64,000 bases of DNA from Tamlana sp038148895. GTDB lineage: Bacteria > Bacteroidota > Bacteroidia > Flavobacteriales > Flavobacteriaceae. This document shows, piece after piece, positions 1-9,365 of the stretch (position 1 is its first letter; every line of letters begins with the position of its first letter). Made by a program: the position numbers and the translations under genes. The stretch lies in assembly GCA_038148895.1 (NCBI GenBank), contig JBBVGQ010000001.1. The stretch is one strand, 5' to 3'. The notes under the pieces were generated by a model. It had not been told where the DNA came from. It made no database searches and was given only the letters and a program-made list of their open reading frames with translations.

Positions 1-25
1 ATTCAGATAGTCCAGTTTTAAAACA

Positions 26-1497
<1,472 letters not shown>

Positions 1498-1522
<25 letters not shown>

Positions 1523-1914
1523 TTGCAATCTTCACATCTATATTTATCCTTGGCATAAAAAGGAAGCGTGCCAGACAAAAAACCCAAAACAAAGGAGAAG
1601 AACGATTTGAAATCTTTAATAGTTGAAAATAATTGAACCTTGGTACTATTACAATTAGGGCAATGAATGGCATTACCCTCATCATCCAATGAATATTTTG
1701 CAATACTGTCCAAAATATGCTGGGCTTTCAAAGCATCTTTGGTGAGTACCTTAAGTTTTACACCGCCAATGGCATTACTTACCAAGGGATCGGTGTCTAT
1801 GGTAAAGTTGTCACTTAAAAATACATTGATGCCGTCTGCCTCCAACCTCCCTTTTATAATTTGGGCTTCACTGGAATATTGAAACTTGGCTATGGTTTTA
1901 AAAGTTTGGCTCAT
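1498..1914 (-). CDS. DUF2007-domain protein with C-terminal zinc ribbon
   Basis: A 138-residue cytosolic protein. Residues 1-70 ('FKTIAKFQYSSEAQIIKGRLEADGI...') match the DUF2007 'putative signal-transducing protein' family, a small ferredoxin-like fold of unknown role. Residues 84-87 (CPNC) and about 126-129 (CEDC) form a CxxC...CxxC pair typical of a zinc ribbon, with a short hydrophobic stretch between them. The gene converges on the MocR gene and overlaps its end. An AT-rich stretch of 94 bases separates it from the divergent DUF2975 operon. No biochemical function can be assigned. Confidence 0.85.
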
Positions 1915-1949
1915 GTTGAATCAAATATAATAAACGAGTTTTAATAAAA

Positions 1950-2001
1950 AATTATTGTTTTTCAATAATTTTTATATATTTGTTATCGTTAAACAATAAT
2001 T
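1950..2001 (+). promoter_or_regulatory. Promoter with CAATAATT dyads ahead of the DUF2975-XRE operon
   Basis: TTG (1955-1957), 17 bases, TATATTTG (1975-1982) fits the Bacteroidota TTG/TAnnTTTG promoter. The -33 element lies inside a perfect inverted repeat, AATTATTG (1950-1957), 5 bases, CAATAATT (1963-1970), and a third CAATAATT copy sits at 1994-2001, just before the ATG at 2009. Such spacing suits a dimeric repressor; the operon's own XRE protein is the obvious candidate. Confidence 0.6.
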
Positions 2002-2008
2002 TTATATA

Positions 2009-2575
2009 ATGGAAAAGGTGAGAATTTTAAAGATTTTATTTAATATTTTATACATAAGTCTTATTTCTGTTGGTGTATTAGGGGTGGTCTTTTTTATAGC
2101 TGCAGTCTTCTTCAACGAATATTTACCACCAGTTCTTCAAGTTTTCAAAGGGGTATTTAATATAAATCATTTTGGCTGGTTCGTGTATTTGGAGCCATTA
2201 TCCAAAATAATTGGTTTTATTTTATTTATAGTTTGTGTTCATCATTTGAAGAAGTGCATTGGTTTTTTTGAAAATAATGATTTTTATTCTCCAGATGTTG
2301 TGAAACGATTGAGATCTGTTGGCAGATTGTTTGTCATAATCAGTTTGATTTCTGTCCTTCTTAAATTTATTGCTGCAATTTATCTCCAAAGTATTATGGG
2401 TAACATGGCTTTAAATATTCCTTATTCATTTTGGGTTGGATTATTGGGTATAGTTGTAGCTTCATTCAATTTAACTAGTATTTTTCTATTAATAACTGGG
2501 CTATTCTTATTACTGTTTAGTAACATTTTTGCTAATGCAGGCTATCTCAAACAAGAAAATGATTTAACCATATAG
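2009..2575 (+). CDS. DUF2975-family membrane protein (first copy)
   Basis: A 188-residue integral membrane protein with four hydrophobic segments (about 10-35, 60-80, 105-130, 145-170), matching the DUF2975 layout. Its function is unknown. It ends in 'KQENDLTI', almost the same tail as the next gene product ('KEENDLTI'), so the two are tandem paralogues. The stop is 2 bases before the next ATG, which indicates a single transcript. DUF2975 genes commonly sit beside a short XRE regulator, as yoaS/yozG do in Bacillus, and that is the arrangement here. Confidence 0.85.
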   Translation: MEKVRILKILFNILYISLISVGVLGVVFFIAAVFFNEYLPPVLQVFKGVFNINHFGWFVYLEPLSKIIGFILFIVCVHHLKKCIGFFENNDFYSPDVVKRLRSVGRLFVIISLISVLLKFIAAIYLQSIMGNMALNIPYSFWVGLLGIVVASFNLTSIFLLITGLFLLLFSNIFANAGYLKQENDLTI

Positions 2576-2577
2576 AA

Positions 2578-3105
2578 ATGAAAAAACTAAACCTACTCAA
2601 GGTAATTACAGATATTGTTTATTATGTTAATATAGCCGCAGCTATTATTGCTCCTTTAGTTGCCATAGTTGTCTTGTTCAAGATAAATTCCGCAGGGTTT
2701 GAATACGATGGAAAACAATACACTAAACTAGGTGCAGGATTAATTATTTCTTCATTATTGAAATTTGTACTGTATTTGGCTTTGGTTTATTGCCTCTTTC
2801 TGTTCCGTAAAATCATTTTATTGTTCCAGAAATTGAAGGTTTTTGACAATGTAGTTATTGATTTGTTTCATAGAATTGGCAAGTATTTAATTTTAATTGG
2901 ATTTGGGTTTATTTTGGTCTCTTGCATTCCCATCAATTATTATTACACGACCTATCATCCTGGAGGTTTTACCAATCATTATGAGTTTGAGTATAATTTT
3001 CATTTGAGCATTGTATGGATAGCCATTGGTTTATTTTTTCAGGTTTTAAGTGAAGTTTTTAGCAACGCAAGAAGGCTAAAAGAAGAAAACGATTTAACCA
3101 TTTAA
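2578..3105 (+). CDS. DUF2975-family membrane protein (second copy)
   Basis: A 175-residue membrane protein with four hydrophobic segments, paralogous to the preceding gene; both share the C-terminal ENDLTI motif, which probably lies in the cytosol. Between segments 3 and 4 it has a polar, Tyr/His-rich loop ('YYYTTYHPGGFTNHYE') lacking in the first copy, presumably on the other face of the membrane. It sits 3 bases ahead of the XRE gene. Function unknown; two non-identical copies raise the possibility of a hetero-oligomer, which is inference only. Confidence 0.83.
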   Translation: MKKLNLLKVITDIVYYVNIAAAIIAPLVAIVVLFKINSAGFEYDGKQYTKLGAGLIISSLLKFVLYLALVYCLFLFRKIILLFQKLKVFDNVVIDLFHRIGKYLILIGFGFILVSCIPINYYYTTYHPGGFTNHYEFEYNFHLSIVWIAIGLFFQVLSEVFSNARRLKEENDLTI

Positions 3106-3108
3106 GCC

Positions 3109-3315
3109 ATGGCCATTATTGTAAATTTGGATGTTGTACTTGCCAAGCGAGATATGAAAAGCAAAGAGCTGGCTGAAATTATCGGTATTACCGAAGCCAA
3201 CCTTTCCATTTTAAAATCAGGCAAGGCCAAGGCTGTACGGTTTTCAACGCTTGAGGCTATTTGTAAAGCTTTGGATTGTCAACCAGCCGATATTTTGGAG
3301 TATGTTGAAGATTAA
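3109..3315 (+). CDS. Small XRE/Cro-type DNA-binding protein (YozG-like)
   Basis: A 68-residue single-domain helix-turn-helix protein ('SKELAEIIGITEANLSILKSGKAKAVRFSTLEAICKALDCQPADILEY'), the length and pattern of the YozG family found with DUF2975 proteins. It is the third gene of a tight operon (3-base gap). It lacks any ligand or protease domain, so it is probably a plain dimeric repressor; by inference it binds the CAATAATT repeats in the promoter at 1950-2001 and controls its own operon. Confidence 0.9.
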   Translation: MAIIVNLDVVLAKRDMKSKELAEIIGITEANLSILKSGKAKAVRFSTLEAICKALDCQPADILEYVED

Positions 3316-3350
3316 AGTTGTACTTTTGGGTTATTCAAAAAAATCTTGTT

Positions 3351-3800
3351 ATGAAACTATGTTTTTTCCTTTTGCTTTCCTTTATATCGTATGCCAGTTT
3401 CGCGCAGAACAATTATATTGTTAAAACAGAAGACGGCAGGCGCGTGTTGCTTAAGGCCGATTACACTTGGGAGTATATTGATGCTGAGGTGCCAGTTGCC
3501 CAAGTGAAGAAAAATGAAATTCCTAAACCTAGTATTGAAAATGGTTGCAACTTAACGGATAGTTTTGAAGAGCCTAAGTTGAACAAAAAAATTCAAGACC
3601 AATTAAAAAGGGGTCGTGCTACCATTGACCATATTAAAGCCAAAGTTGCCAAAGATTACGATTGTACCGTAGAAGATGTGTTGCTGTTATCAGCCTCTGA
3701 AAAAAAATCGACTGGCAGTTATGCGTTTTGCGCCAATGGCAAAAAGGTGTTTTATAAGCGTACCGGCTATGCTATTCTTGAAAAAGGCAAGTTGTTTTAA
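3351..3800 (+). CDS. Small secreted protein, DUF3157-like
   Basis: A protein of about 149 residues. I place the start at the ATG at 3351, not the upstream in-frame codon at 3318, because it gives a clean signal peptide ('MKLCFFLLLSFISYASFAQ'). The mature part begins with a 'VKTEDGRRVLLKADYTWEYI' element seen in flavobacterial DUF3157-like exported proteins. Three cysteines (in NGCN, YDCT and AFCA) may form a disulphide in the periplasm. A strong terminator follows directly, so the gene probably ends the DUF2975 transcript. Role unknown. Confidence 0.72.
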   Translation: MKLCFFLLLSFISYASFAQNNYIVKTEDGRRVLLKADYTWEYIDAEVPVAQVKKNEIPKPSIENGCNLTDSFEEPKLNKKIQDQLKRGRATIDHIKAKVAKDYDCTVEDVLLLSASEKKSTGSYAFCANGKKVFYKRTGYAILEKGKLF

Positions 3801-3830
3801 AAAGTAAACTTCATAAAAACTAATGCATGG

Positions 3831-3857
3831 CCACCTAGGAAACTAGGTGGTTTTTTG
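3831..3857 (+). terminator. Rho-independent terminator before umuC
   Basis: CCACCTAG, GAAA, CTAGGTGG is a perfect 8-bp stem closed by a GNRA-type tetraloop (3831-3850), followed by TTTTTTG. It ends the upstream operon. The umuC ATG lies only 13 bases past the T-run. Confidence 0.88.
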
Positions 3858-3869
3858 TATTTTTATAAC

Positions 3870-5129
3870 ATGTATGCCCTAGTAGATTGTAACAATTTTT
3901 ATGCGTCTTGCGAACGTGTTTTTAATCCCAATCTTTGCAATAAACCTGTTGCTATTTTAAGTAATAATGATGGGTGTGTTATTTCGCGCAGTGATGAAGC
4001 CAAAGCTATTGGATTGCCAATGGGAGCGCCTATTTTTAAATGGGAAGGGTTTTGTAAAGCTAATAATATTCAAGTATTGTCTTCGAATTACCCCTTATAT
4101 GGAGACATGAGCAATAGGGTAATGAAAATTCTGGAACAATTTACACCTGATGTTGAGGTGTATAGTATAGATGAAGCTTTTATAGAATTTAAAGGCTTTG
4201 AAAACTATAATTTTAACGATTACGGAAACAAAATACGGCAACGCATTTTAAAATGGACAGGTATCCCAACTTGTGTGGGTATAGCACCAACTAAGGCTTT
4301 AAGTAAAGTTGCTAATAAAATAGCCAGAAAATTTCCCAATCAAACAAGCGGAGTATATGTAATTGACTCAGAAGAAAAGCGTATAAAAGCTTTAAAATGG
4401 ATAAAAATTGAAGACGTTTGGGGCATTGGTTGGCGATTACAAAAACGATTAAAAGCCAAGGGTTGCAAAACGGCATTCGATTTCACACAACTTCAAGATG
4501 ATTGGGTTCGGAAAACATTTTCAATCACCGAGTGGAAACTTAAAAAAGATTTAGAGGGTATTTCAAAAATAAAACTGGATGAGGTCAAGGCAAAACGTGC
4601 TATTGCCACTACCAGAAGTTTTGATTACACTTACAGTGATATTGATTATATTAAGGAGCGAATTTCTACCTTTGCCACAAGTTGTGCCGAAAAATTACGT
4701 ATACAAAAATCGAGCTGCAATATGATTTATGTAATACTAAGTAGCGATAGGCATAAAAAGGACGAACAGCAGCATCGAGGTAGTATAATTGTAAGTTTAC
4801 CTTACCCAACAGATTCCAGTTTGATTATTAGCAAAGAAGCTGTTCGTGCAGTTACTAGCATTTTTAAAGAAGGTATAAAATATAAACGGGCAGGGGTTAT
4901 TGTAATGGGTTTGGTGCCCAACAATAATTATCAATTAGATATATTTGAGCATGAAAACCCGAAACATAAATCCCTTATGTCTGCCATTGATGGGTTGAAT
5001 AAAAAGTATAAGGATTATAAAATAAAATTGGGCAATCAAGATTTAAAACGCACATGGAAAATGCGTCAAGAACGTTTGTCACCAAGGTATACCACAGATA
5101 TTAATGATATAATAAAAGTAAAATGTTAG
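3870..5129 (+). CDS. umuC: Y-family DNA polymerase, UmuC type
   Basis: The catalytic subunit of a translesion DNA polymerase. The palm motifs are plain: 'LVDCNNFYASCE' with the first metal-binding Asp, and 'YSIDEAFIEF' with the Asp-Glu pair; a helix-hairpin-helix region ('IEDVWGIGWRLQKRL') and little-finger domain follow. 'YQLDIF' near the C terminus resembles a beta-clamp-binding motif. The start at 3870 (419 residues) is preferred to a TTG at 3855 that would lie in the terminator T-run. The stop overlaps the umuD ATG by 7 bases. SOS control is expected for the family, but I see no operator I can name. Confidence 0.93.
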   Translation: MYALVDCNNFYASCERVFNPNLCNKPVAILSNNDGCVISRSDEAKAIGLPMGAPIFKWEGFCKANNIQVLSSNYPLYGDMSNRVMKILEQFTPDVEVYSIDEAFIEFKGFENYNFNDYGNKIRQRILKWTGIPTCVGIAPTKALSKVANKIARKFPNQTSGVYVIDSEEKRIKALKWIKIEDVWGIGWRLQKRLKAKGCKTAFDFTQLQDDWVRKTFSITEWKLKKDLEGISKIKLDEVKAKRAIATTRSFDYTYSDIDYIKERISTFATSCAEKLRIQKSSCNMIYVILSSDRHKKDEQQHRGSIIVSLPYPTDSSLIISKEAVRAVTSIFKEGIKYKRAGVIVMGLVPNNNYQLDIFEHENPKHKSLMSAIDGLNKKYKDYKIKLGNQDLKRTWKMRQERLSPRYTTDINDIIKVKC

Positions 5130-5566
5130 TAGAAAGTACCAAAAACTTAACCTTTTTTACTCCAAAATTTTTAGATAATTCTGGAGGCTTTTTCTTTGAT
5201 GCAGGAATTTCGGCAGGGTTCCCGTCACCAGCAGATGATTTTAAACAAGAACGTCTCTCTTTGGATGATATGCTGGTTAAAAATAAATTGGCAACCTTTT
5301 ACGCACGTGTAAGTGGCCAGAGCATGATAGGTGCTGGATTAGATGACAATGATTTGTTGGTGATTGATAGAAGTTTAGAACCAGAAAACAATAAAATAGC
5401 TGTTTGCTTTTTAGATGGAGAATTTACCGTAAAGCGCTTAAAAGTTAACAAAGAAGGGGTTTGGTTGCAGCCTGAGAACCCTAATTTTCCGATTATAAAA
5501 GTTACAGAAGAAAATAATTTTATTATTTGGGGAATAGTCACTAATGTAATCAAGAAAATATATTAA
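5123..5566 (+). CDS. umuD: UmuD-type S24 self-processing protease
   Basis: A 147-residue LexA/UmuD-like S24 peptidase. The nucleophile lies in 'GQSMIGAG' and the general-base Lys in 'FTVKRLK'. The self-cleavage site is probably the Ala-Gly bond in 'ISAGFPSP' (E. coli UmuD uses Cys-Gly). Cleavage would yield the UmuD' accessory form that joins UmuC. It lacks an HTH, so it is not LexA. The ATG lies inside the last codons of umuC, so the two are translationally coupled, but the order is the reverse of E. coli umuDC. Confidence 0.92.
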   Translation: MLVESTKNLTFFTPKFLDNSGGFFFDAGISAGFPSPADDFKQERLSLDDMLVKNKLATFYARVSGQSMIGAGLDDNDLLVIDRSLEPENNKIAVCFLDGEFTVKRLKVNKEGVWLQPENPNFPIIKVTEENNFIIWGIVTNVIKKIY

Positions 5567-5581
5567 GGAAGATGACACATA

Positions 5582-5613
5582 AAAAAACGCGAAACTTAAG
5601 TTTCGCGTTTTTT
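5582..5613. terminator. Bidirectional terminator between umuD and atpC
   Basis: A perfect palindrome centred between 5597 and 5598 (ACGCGAAACTT / AAGTTTCGCGT) with A-runs on the left and T-runs on the right, so both strands read as stem plus U-tract. It lies between the convergent umuD and atpC genes and should serve both. Confidence 0.9.
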
Positions 5614-5633
5614 ATATTATCAAAGTAACGAGC

Positions 5634-5912
5634 TTAATCAGCTAAAACAATTACTTTGTTGTCTTTCATTTCTATAGTTCCAGAATTTATATTTAACAAA
5701 GTAGTGCTTTTGTCCCCTTTGGTAAATTTATCCTGAACCTCTTCATCTAATTCAATGTTTCCAAAAATCTTTACAACACCTTCTTTTAACAAAGAAACAA
5801 TGGGTGCGTGATTGTTTAACATTTGGAATTCACCGTTTACACCTGGTACGGCAACAGAATCTACTTCGCCACTAAATAAGGTTGCTTCTGGTGATACAAT
5901 TTCTAAATACAT
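5634..5912 (-). CDS. atpC: F1-ATPase epsilon subunit, short form
   Basis: The epsilon subunit of F1Fo ATP synthase ('MYLEIVSPEATLFSGEVDSVAVPGVNGEFQML...HAPIV'), which sits on the rotor and contacts gamma and the c-ring. At 92 residues it keeps only the N-terminal beta-sandwich; the C-terminal helical pair that inhibits ATP hydrolysis in longer epsilons (E. coli has 139 residues) is absent. The stop at 5634 is followed at once by the shared terminator, so this is a natural end and not a frameshift. It follows atpD after 99 bases that contain two hairpins. Confidence 0.95.
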   Translation of the reverse strand: MYLEIVSPEATLFSGEVDSVAVPGVNGEFQMLNNHAPIVSLLKEGVVKIFGNIELDEEVQDKFTKGDKSTTLLNINSGTIEMKDNKVIVLAD

Positions 5913-5913
5913 A

Positions 5914-5951
5914 GTTAAACTTGTTTAACTACCCTGAATTTATTTCAGGGT
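5914..5951 (-). promoter_or_regulatory. Two tandem hairpins between atpD and atpC
   Basis: On the mRNA sense (minus) strand an 8-bp hairpin (ACCCTGAA, 5-base loop, TTCAGGGT; 5931-5951) is followed by GTTAAAC, 2 bases, GTTTAAC (5914-5929), which ends 1 base before the atpC ATG. The minus strand has no U-tract after them, so they look like processing or translation-control elements rather than a terminator. On the plus strand the larger one is followed by CTTTTTAA. Confidence 0.5.
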
Positions 5952-6011
5952 CTTTTTAATATTTTTATAAAGTTTGTGAGATACTGAAACAAGTTCAGCA
6001 CTTGCATTTGC

Positions 6012-7520
6012 TTACGCCTCTGCAAGCATTTTATCTCCAGCTTCAATAGCTTCTTCAATAGTACCTTTAAGGTTAAACGCTGCTTCTGGAAGGTGGTCTA
6101 ATTCACCATCCATAATCATGTTAAATCCTTTAATGGTTTCTTTAATGTCAACCAATACACCTGGGATACCTGTAAATTGCTCAGCTACGTGGAAAGGTTG
6201 AGAAAGGAAACGTTGCACACGTCTTGCTCTACCTACCGCTAATTTATCTTCTTCAGATAGCTCTTCCATACCAAGGATGGCAATAATATCTTGTAACTCT
6301 TTGTAGCGTTGTAATAACTCTTTTACACGTTGTGCACAGTTATAGTGGTCTGCACCTAAAATTTCTTTGGTTAAGATACGAGAAGTAGAATCTAATGGAT
6401 CCACCGCAGGATAAATACCTAACTCAGCAATTTTACGAGACAATACTGTTGTAGCATCTAAGTGGGCAAACGTTGTTGCAGGAGCAGGGTCAGTTAAGTC
6501 ATCCGCAGGTACATAAACCGCTTGTACCGATGTAATAGATCCCTTTTTAGTTGAAGTAATACGCTCTTGCATCGCACCCATCTCTGTTGCCAATGTTGGT
6601 TGATAACCTACCGCAGATGGCATACGACCAAGAAGTGCAGATACCTCAGAACCAGCTTGTGTAAAACGGAAAATGTTATCTACGAAGAATAATACGTCTT
6701 TTCCTTGCCCGTCACCAGCACCGTCACGGAAATATTCAGCTATGGTCAATCCAGAAAGTGCCACACGAGCACGAGCTCCAGGAGGCTCATTCATCTGTCC
6801 GAATACGAACGTTGCTTTAGACTCTTTCATTTTCTTTTTATCTACTTTAGATAAATCCCATCCACCAGCTTCCATAGAGTGCATAAAATCTTCACCATAA
6901 CGGATAATTCCAGACTCCAACATCTCTCTTAAAAGGTCATTTCCTTCACGGGTTCTTTCACCCACACCAGCAAATACTGATAAACCACCGTGACCTTTTG
7001 CAATGTTGTTAATCAACTCCTGAATCAATACTGTTTTACCTACACCGGCACCACCAAATAATCCAATTTTACCACCTTTAGCATAAGGCTCAATAAGGTC
7101 GATTACTTTAATACCTGTAAATAAAACTTCGGTAGAAGTTGATAAGTCTTCAAAAGCAGGTGCCTCGCGGTGAATTGGTAAACCAGATTTTCCGGCTTTT
7201 GGTAAATCTCCTAAACCGTCAATGGCATCACCAATTACATTAAATAAACGTCCGTAAACATCATCACCAATCGGCATTTGTATTGGAGCACCAGTAGCGG
7301 TAACTTCAGTTCCTCGGCTTAAACCATCCGATGAATCCATGGCAATAGTACGTACAGTATCTTCACCAATGTGAGATTGTACTTCTAATACTAAAATAGA
7401 ACCGTCAGGTCTTTTAATTTCTAATGAATCGTAAATTTTTGGAAGTTCTGAACCAGCACCAAACTCTACATCGATAACCGGACCTACTATTTGTGCAACT
7501 TTACCTGTAACTTTAGACAT
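6012..7520 (-). CDS. atpD: F1-ATPase beta subunit
   Basis: The catalytic beta subunit of ATP synthase, 502 residues, full length. Visible motifs: Walker A 'GGAGVGKT' (about residues 155-162), the 'GERTREGND' catalytic-Glu segment, Walker B 'VLFFVDNIFRF', and the 'DELSEEDK'-like C-terminal region present as 'MEELSEEDK'. It forms the alpha3beta3 hexamer and takes the nucleotide through the binding-change cycle at the inner membrane. The other ATP synthase genes are not next to it, which fits the split atp loci of this phylum. A TATCTTTG promoter element lies about 60 bases upstream. Confidence 0.98.
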   Translation of the reverse strand: MSKVTGKVAQIVGPVIDVEFGAGSELPKIYDSLEIKRPDGSILVLEVQSHIGEDTVRTIAMDSSDGLSRGTEVTATGAPIQMPIGDDVYGRLFNVIGDAIDGLGDLPKAGKSGLPIHREAPAFEDLSTSTEVLFTGIKVIDLIEPYAKGGKIGLFGGAGVGKTVLIQELINNIAKGHGGLSVFAGVGERTREGNDLLREMLESGIIRYGEDFMHSMEAGGWDLSKVDKKKMKESKATFVFGQMNEPPGARARVALSGLTIAEYFRDGAGDGQGKDVLFFVDNIFRFTQAGSEVSALLGRMPSAVGYQPTLATEMGAMQERITSTKKGSITSVQAVYVPADDLTDPAPATTFAHLDATTVLSRKIAELGIYPAVDPLDSTSRILTKEILGADHYNCAQRVKELLQRYKELQDIIAILGMEELSEEDKLAVGRARRVQRFLSQPFHVAEQFTGIPGVLVDIKETIKGFNMIMDGELDHLPEAAFNLKGTIEEAIEAGDKMLAEA

Positions 7521-7580
7521 TACTTATGTGTTTAATATTATGCGATTTAATTGTTAGAAAACAATTTTAGTTTTCGGCTG

Positions 7581-7588
7581 CAAAGATA
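7581..7588 (-). promoter_or_regulatory. atpD: -7 promoter element of atpD
   Basis: The reverse strand reads TATCTTTG, an exact TAnnTTTG match, 60 bases before the atpD ATG. No good TTG -33 element is visible at the usual spacing. It would give a 5' leader of roughly 55 bases. Confidence 0.5.
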
Positions 7589-7635
7589 TATCTTTTAATT
7601 TAAAATGAAAGTTGTTTTTTTAGGTTTTTTAGAAT

Positions 7636-7665
7636 AAAAAAACACCTTCAATTTGAAGGTGTTTT
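7636..7665 (-). terminator. Terminator of the TonB receptor / SGNH lipoprotein operon
   Basis: On the minus strand AAAACACCTTCAA pairs with TTGAAGGTGTTT and a T-run follows. It lies 23 bases past the stop of the SGNH lipoprotein gene and isolates atpD from it. Confidence 0.85.
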
Positions 7666-7687
7666 GTGTTTATTTATACGAATTATG

Positions 7688-9364
7688 TTATTGCAATAGT
7701 GGAGAATAGTTTGTTGGATAGTCTCCTGCTTTTGCAACATTGCCTGATGCCATAAAATTTGTTCCAAATTCGTCATCTATAGCTTCTAAAAACTTATTTG
7801 CCATTAACGCATACCCTCTAGCAGTTAAGTGAATACCGTCTAAGCTAACGGCACCACCAGTTACCAAATCTGCTGTCATCACATAATCATCAAAAGGAAC
7901 GCCTGTTGATGCCAGTTGGGTTAAAACACTGTTTAAGTCCACCAATACAACATTGGTGTTACTGGCAGCAACACTTGCAATAGTTTGATTATAGGCGTCA
8001 GTTGCGGTTTTTATTTCTTCTTGTTCTTCTGGAATCAACACCCATTTGTCTGCTAATGGGAGTGATATGCCTTCAACCGAGAACTGTCCGGCCAATGCCT
8101 GGGATAACCCTTGGGACATTAAAAAGGCAACAGAATCTGTGTTTACGGTACCTATAACAGAGGAACTAGGAAGCACAAACAAATCATCAGCTGTTGCTTG
8201 TCTTGCCTGCCCATAAACTGTACCCAATAAGTTGGCCACTAATGTAGCTGCTTCTGCAGGAAGTCCAAAAGATTGAACGAATAAAGGAAATGTTGGGCTT
8301 GCTTGTAAAACACCCGCAATTTGAGCAGATAAATTTGTTAAACTTTCATCCTGGATTACCACTGCGCTTGCCGCAGTTTGGGAAAAAACGATGCTGCGTT
8401 CGGGCACTCCTAAAAATGCAAACACTTGGTTTAATTGGCCAAATATGCCATTTAAAGTTGGTATTTGTGGCCCAAAACTTGAATTAGTAGGGTCCAGTGG
8501 ATTGTATGGTACAGTAGTGAAATGAGGTAAATCTGTAATATAGGGCACATTTGTAACAGCGCCTTTAGCTCCCGTTGATGTTAATGCAGTAACGGTATTA
8601 CTAAATACTTGAGCAAAAACATTCGGGTCAGTTATATCATTTCCTCCATAAGTTGATGGGTCTAGATTCCCAGCTTGATTTACACCTGTTCCACCAGAAG
8701 TAGCATAACTCAACACATCGTTACCTCCAATTTCAGATAAGGTAAAAAATGTTGGGTTCTGCGCCATGGCCAATTCAAGCAGGGATGCATTTGGAGCAGA
8801 TTCGGTTAGCCTAATAGCGTAAGGGTTTGCTGCTGCAGGGAAATTGGCCAAATTACCATACCCATTAGCTAATAAATGAAAGCTTTTGGCTCCAGGAACT
8901 CCTAAGTTTTTAAATGGTCCCGTTGGGTTATTTGTTGCCAGGTCTGTAGTAACTGTTACAGTGCCTATAATACTTTCTAAAGCTACAGGGCCAGAACCTC
9001 CGAAAACCAATCTAGGGCTTTGTATTCTGTTTCCACCGAGGGCAAGCCCACCAAAATTATCATTCATTAAAGGTTGCGTAAAAGTACCACCTCCAACTTT
9101 GGCAAATTGTTTTGATAAAGTATTTGGAAATGAATTTTCTTGAGCAGCTTTAAATAGAGCACCATCAGTAAATCCAGCTGTAAATGATGCCCCTATTGCC
9201 ACATAGTTAGAAAAGTTTACTGATCCAGAAGTTAACTCTGGTAAAGCCTCGGGTGTTTCAATATTAAAATCAGCCAATACATCTTCGGGGTCATTACAAG
9301 CATTAAAGCCAACTAATAGAGCAATAAGCCATATATATTTTGTGTTCATAATATTCTTTTTCAT
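7688..9364 (-). CDS. SGNH/GDSL-family hydrolase lipoprotein
   Basis: A protein of about 558 residues with a lipoprotein signal peptide ('LIALLVGFNAC'), placing it on the outer membrane or periplasmic face. SGNH blocks are visible: 'AIGASFTAGFTDGA' (block I, nucleophile Ser), 'SEIGGNDVLSY' (block III, GGND) and 'DGIHLTARGYALMANKF' (block V, Asp and His). These enzymes cleave esters of lipids or acylated glycans. I place the start at 9364 (MKKNIMNTKY), right after the receptor stop, since an earlier start would put a polar tail ahead of the signal. It is cotranscribed with the TonB receptor. The block I sequence deviates from strict GDS, as is usual in this branch. Confidence 0.85.
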   Translation of the reverse strand: MKKNIMNTKYIWLIALLVGFNACNDPEDVLADFNIETPEALPELTSGSVNFSNYVAIGASFTAGFTDGALFKAAQENSFPNTLSKQFAKVGGGTFTQPLMNDNFGGLALGGNRIQSPRLVFGGSGPVALESIIGTVTVTTDLATNNPTGPFKNLGVPGAKSFHLLANGYGNLANFPAAANPYAIRLTESAPNASLLELAMAQNPTFFTLSEIGGNDVLSYATSGGTGVNQAGNLDPSTYGGNDITDPNVFAQVFSNTVTALTSTGAKGAVTNVPYITDLPHFTTVPYNPLDPTNSSFGPQIPTLNGIFGQLNQVFAFLGVPERSIVFSQTAASAVVIQDESLTNLSAQIAGVLQASPTFPLFVQSFGLPAEAATLVANLLGTVYGQARQATADDLFVLPSSSVIGTVNTDSVAFLMSQGLSQALAGQFSVEGISLPLADKWVLIPEEQEEIKTATDAYNQTIASVAASNTNVVLVDLNSVLTQLASTGVPFDDYVMTADLVTGGAVSLDGIHLTARGYALMANKFLEAIDDEFGTNFMASGNVAKAGDYPTNYSPLLQ

Positions 9365-9365
9365 C

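Noticed and set aside
3855..3869. TTG at 3855 as the umuC start
   Set aside because: It lies in the terminator T-run; the ATG at 3870 gives the standard N terminus of the family.
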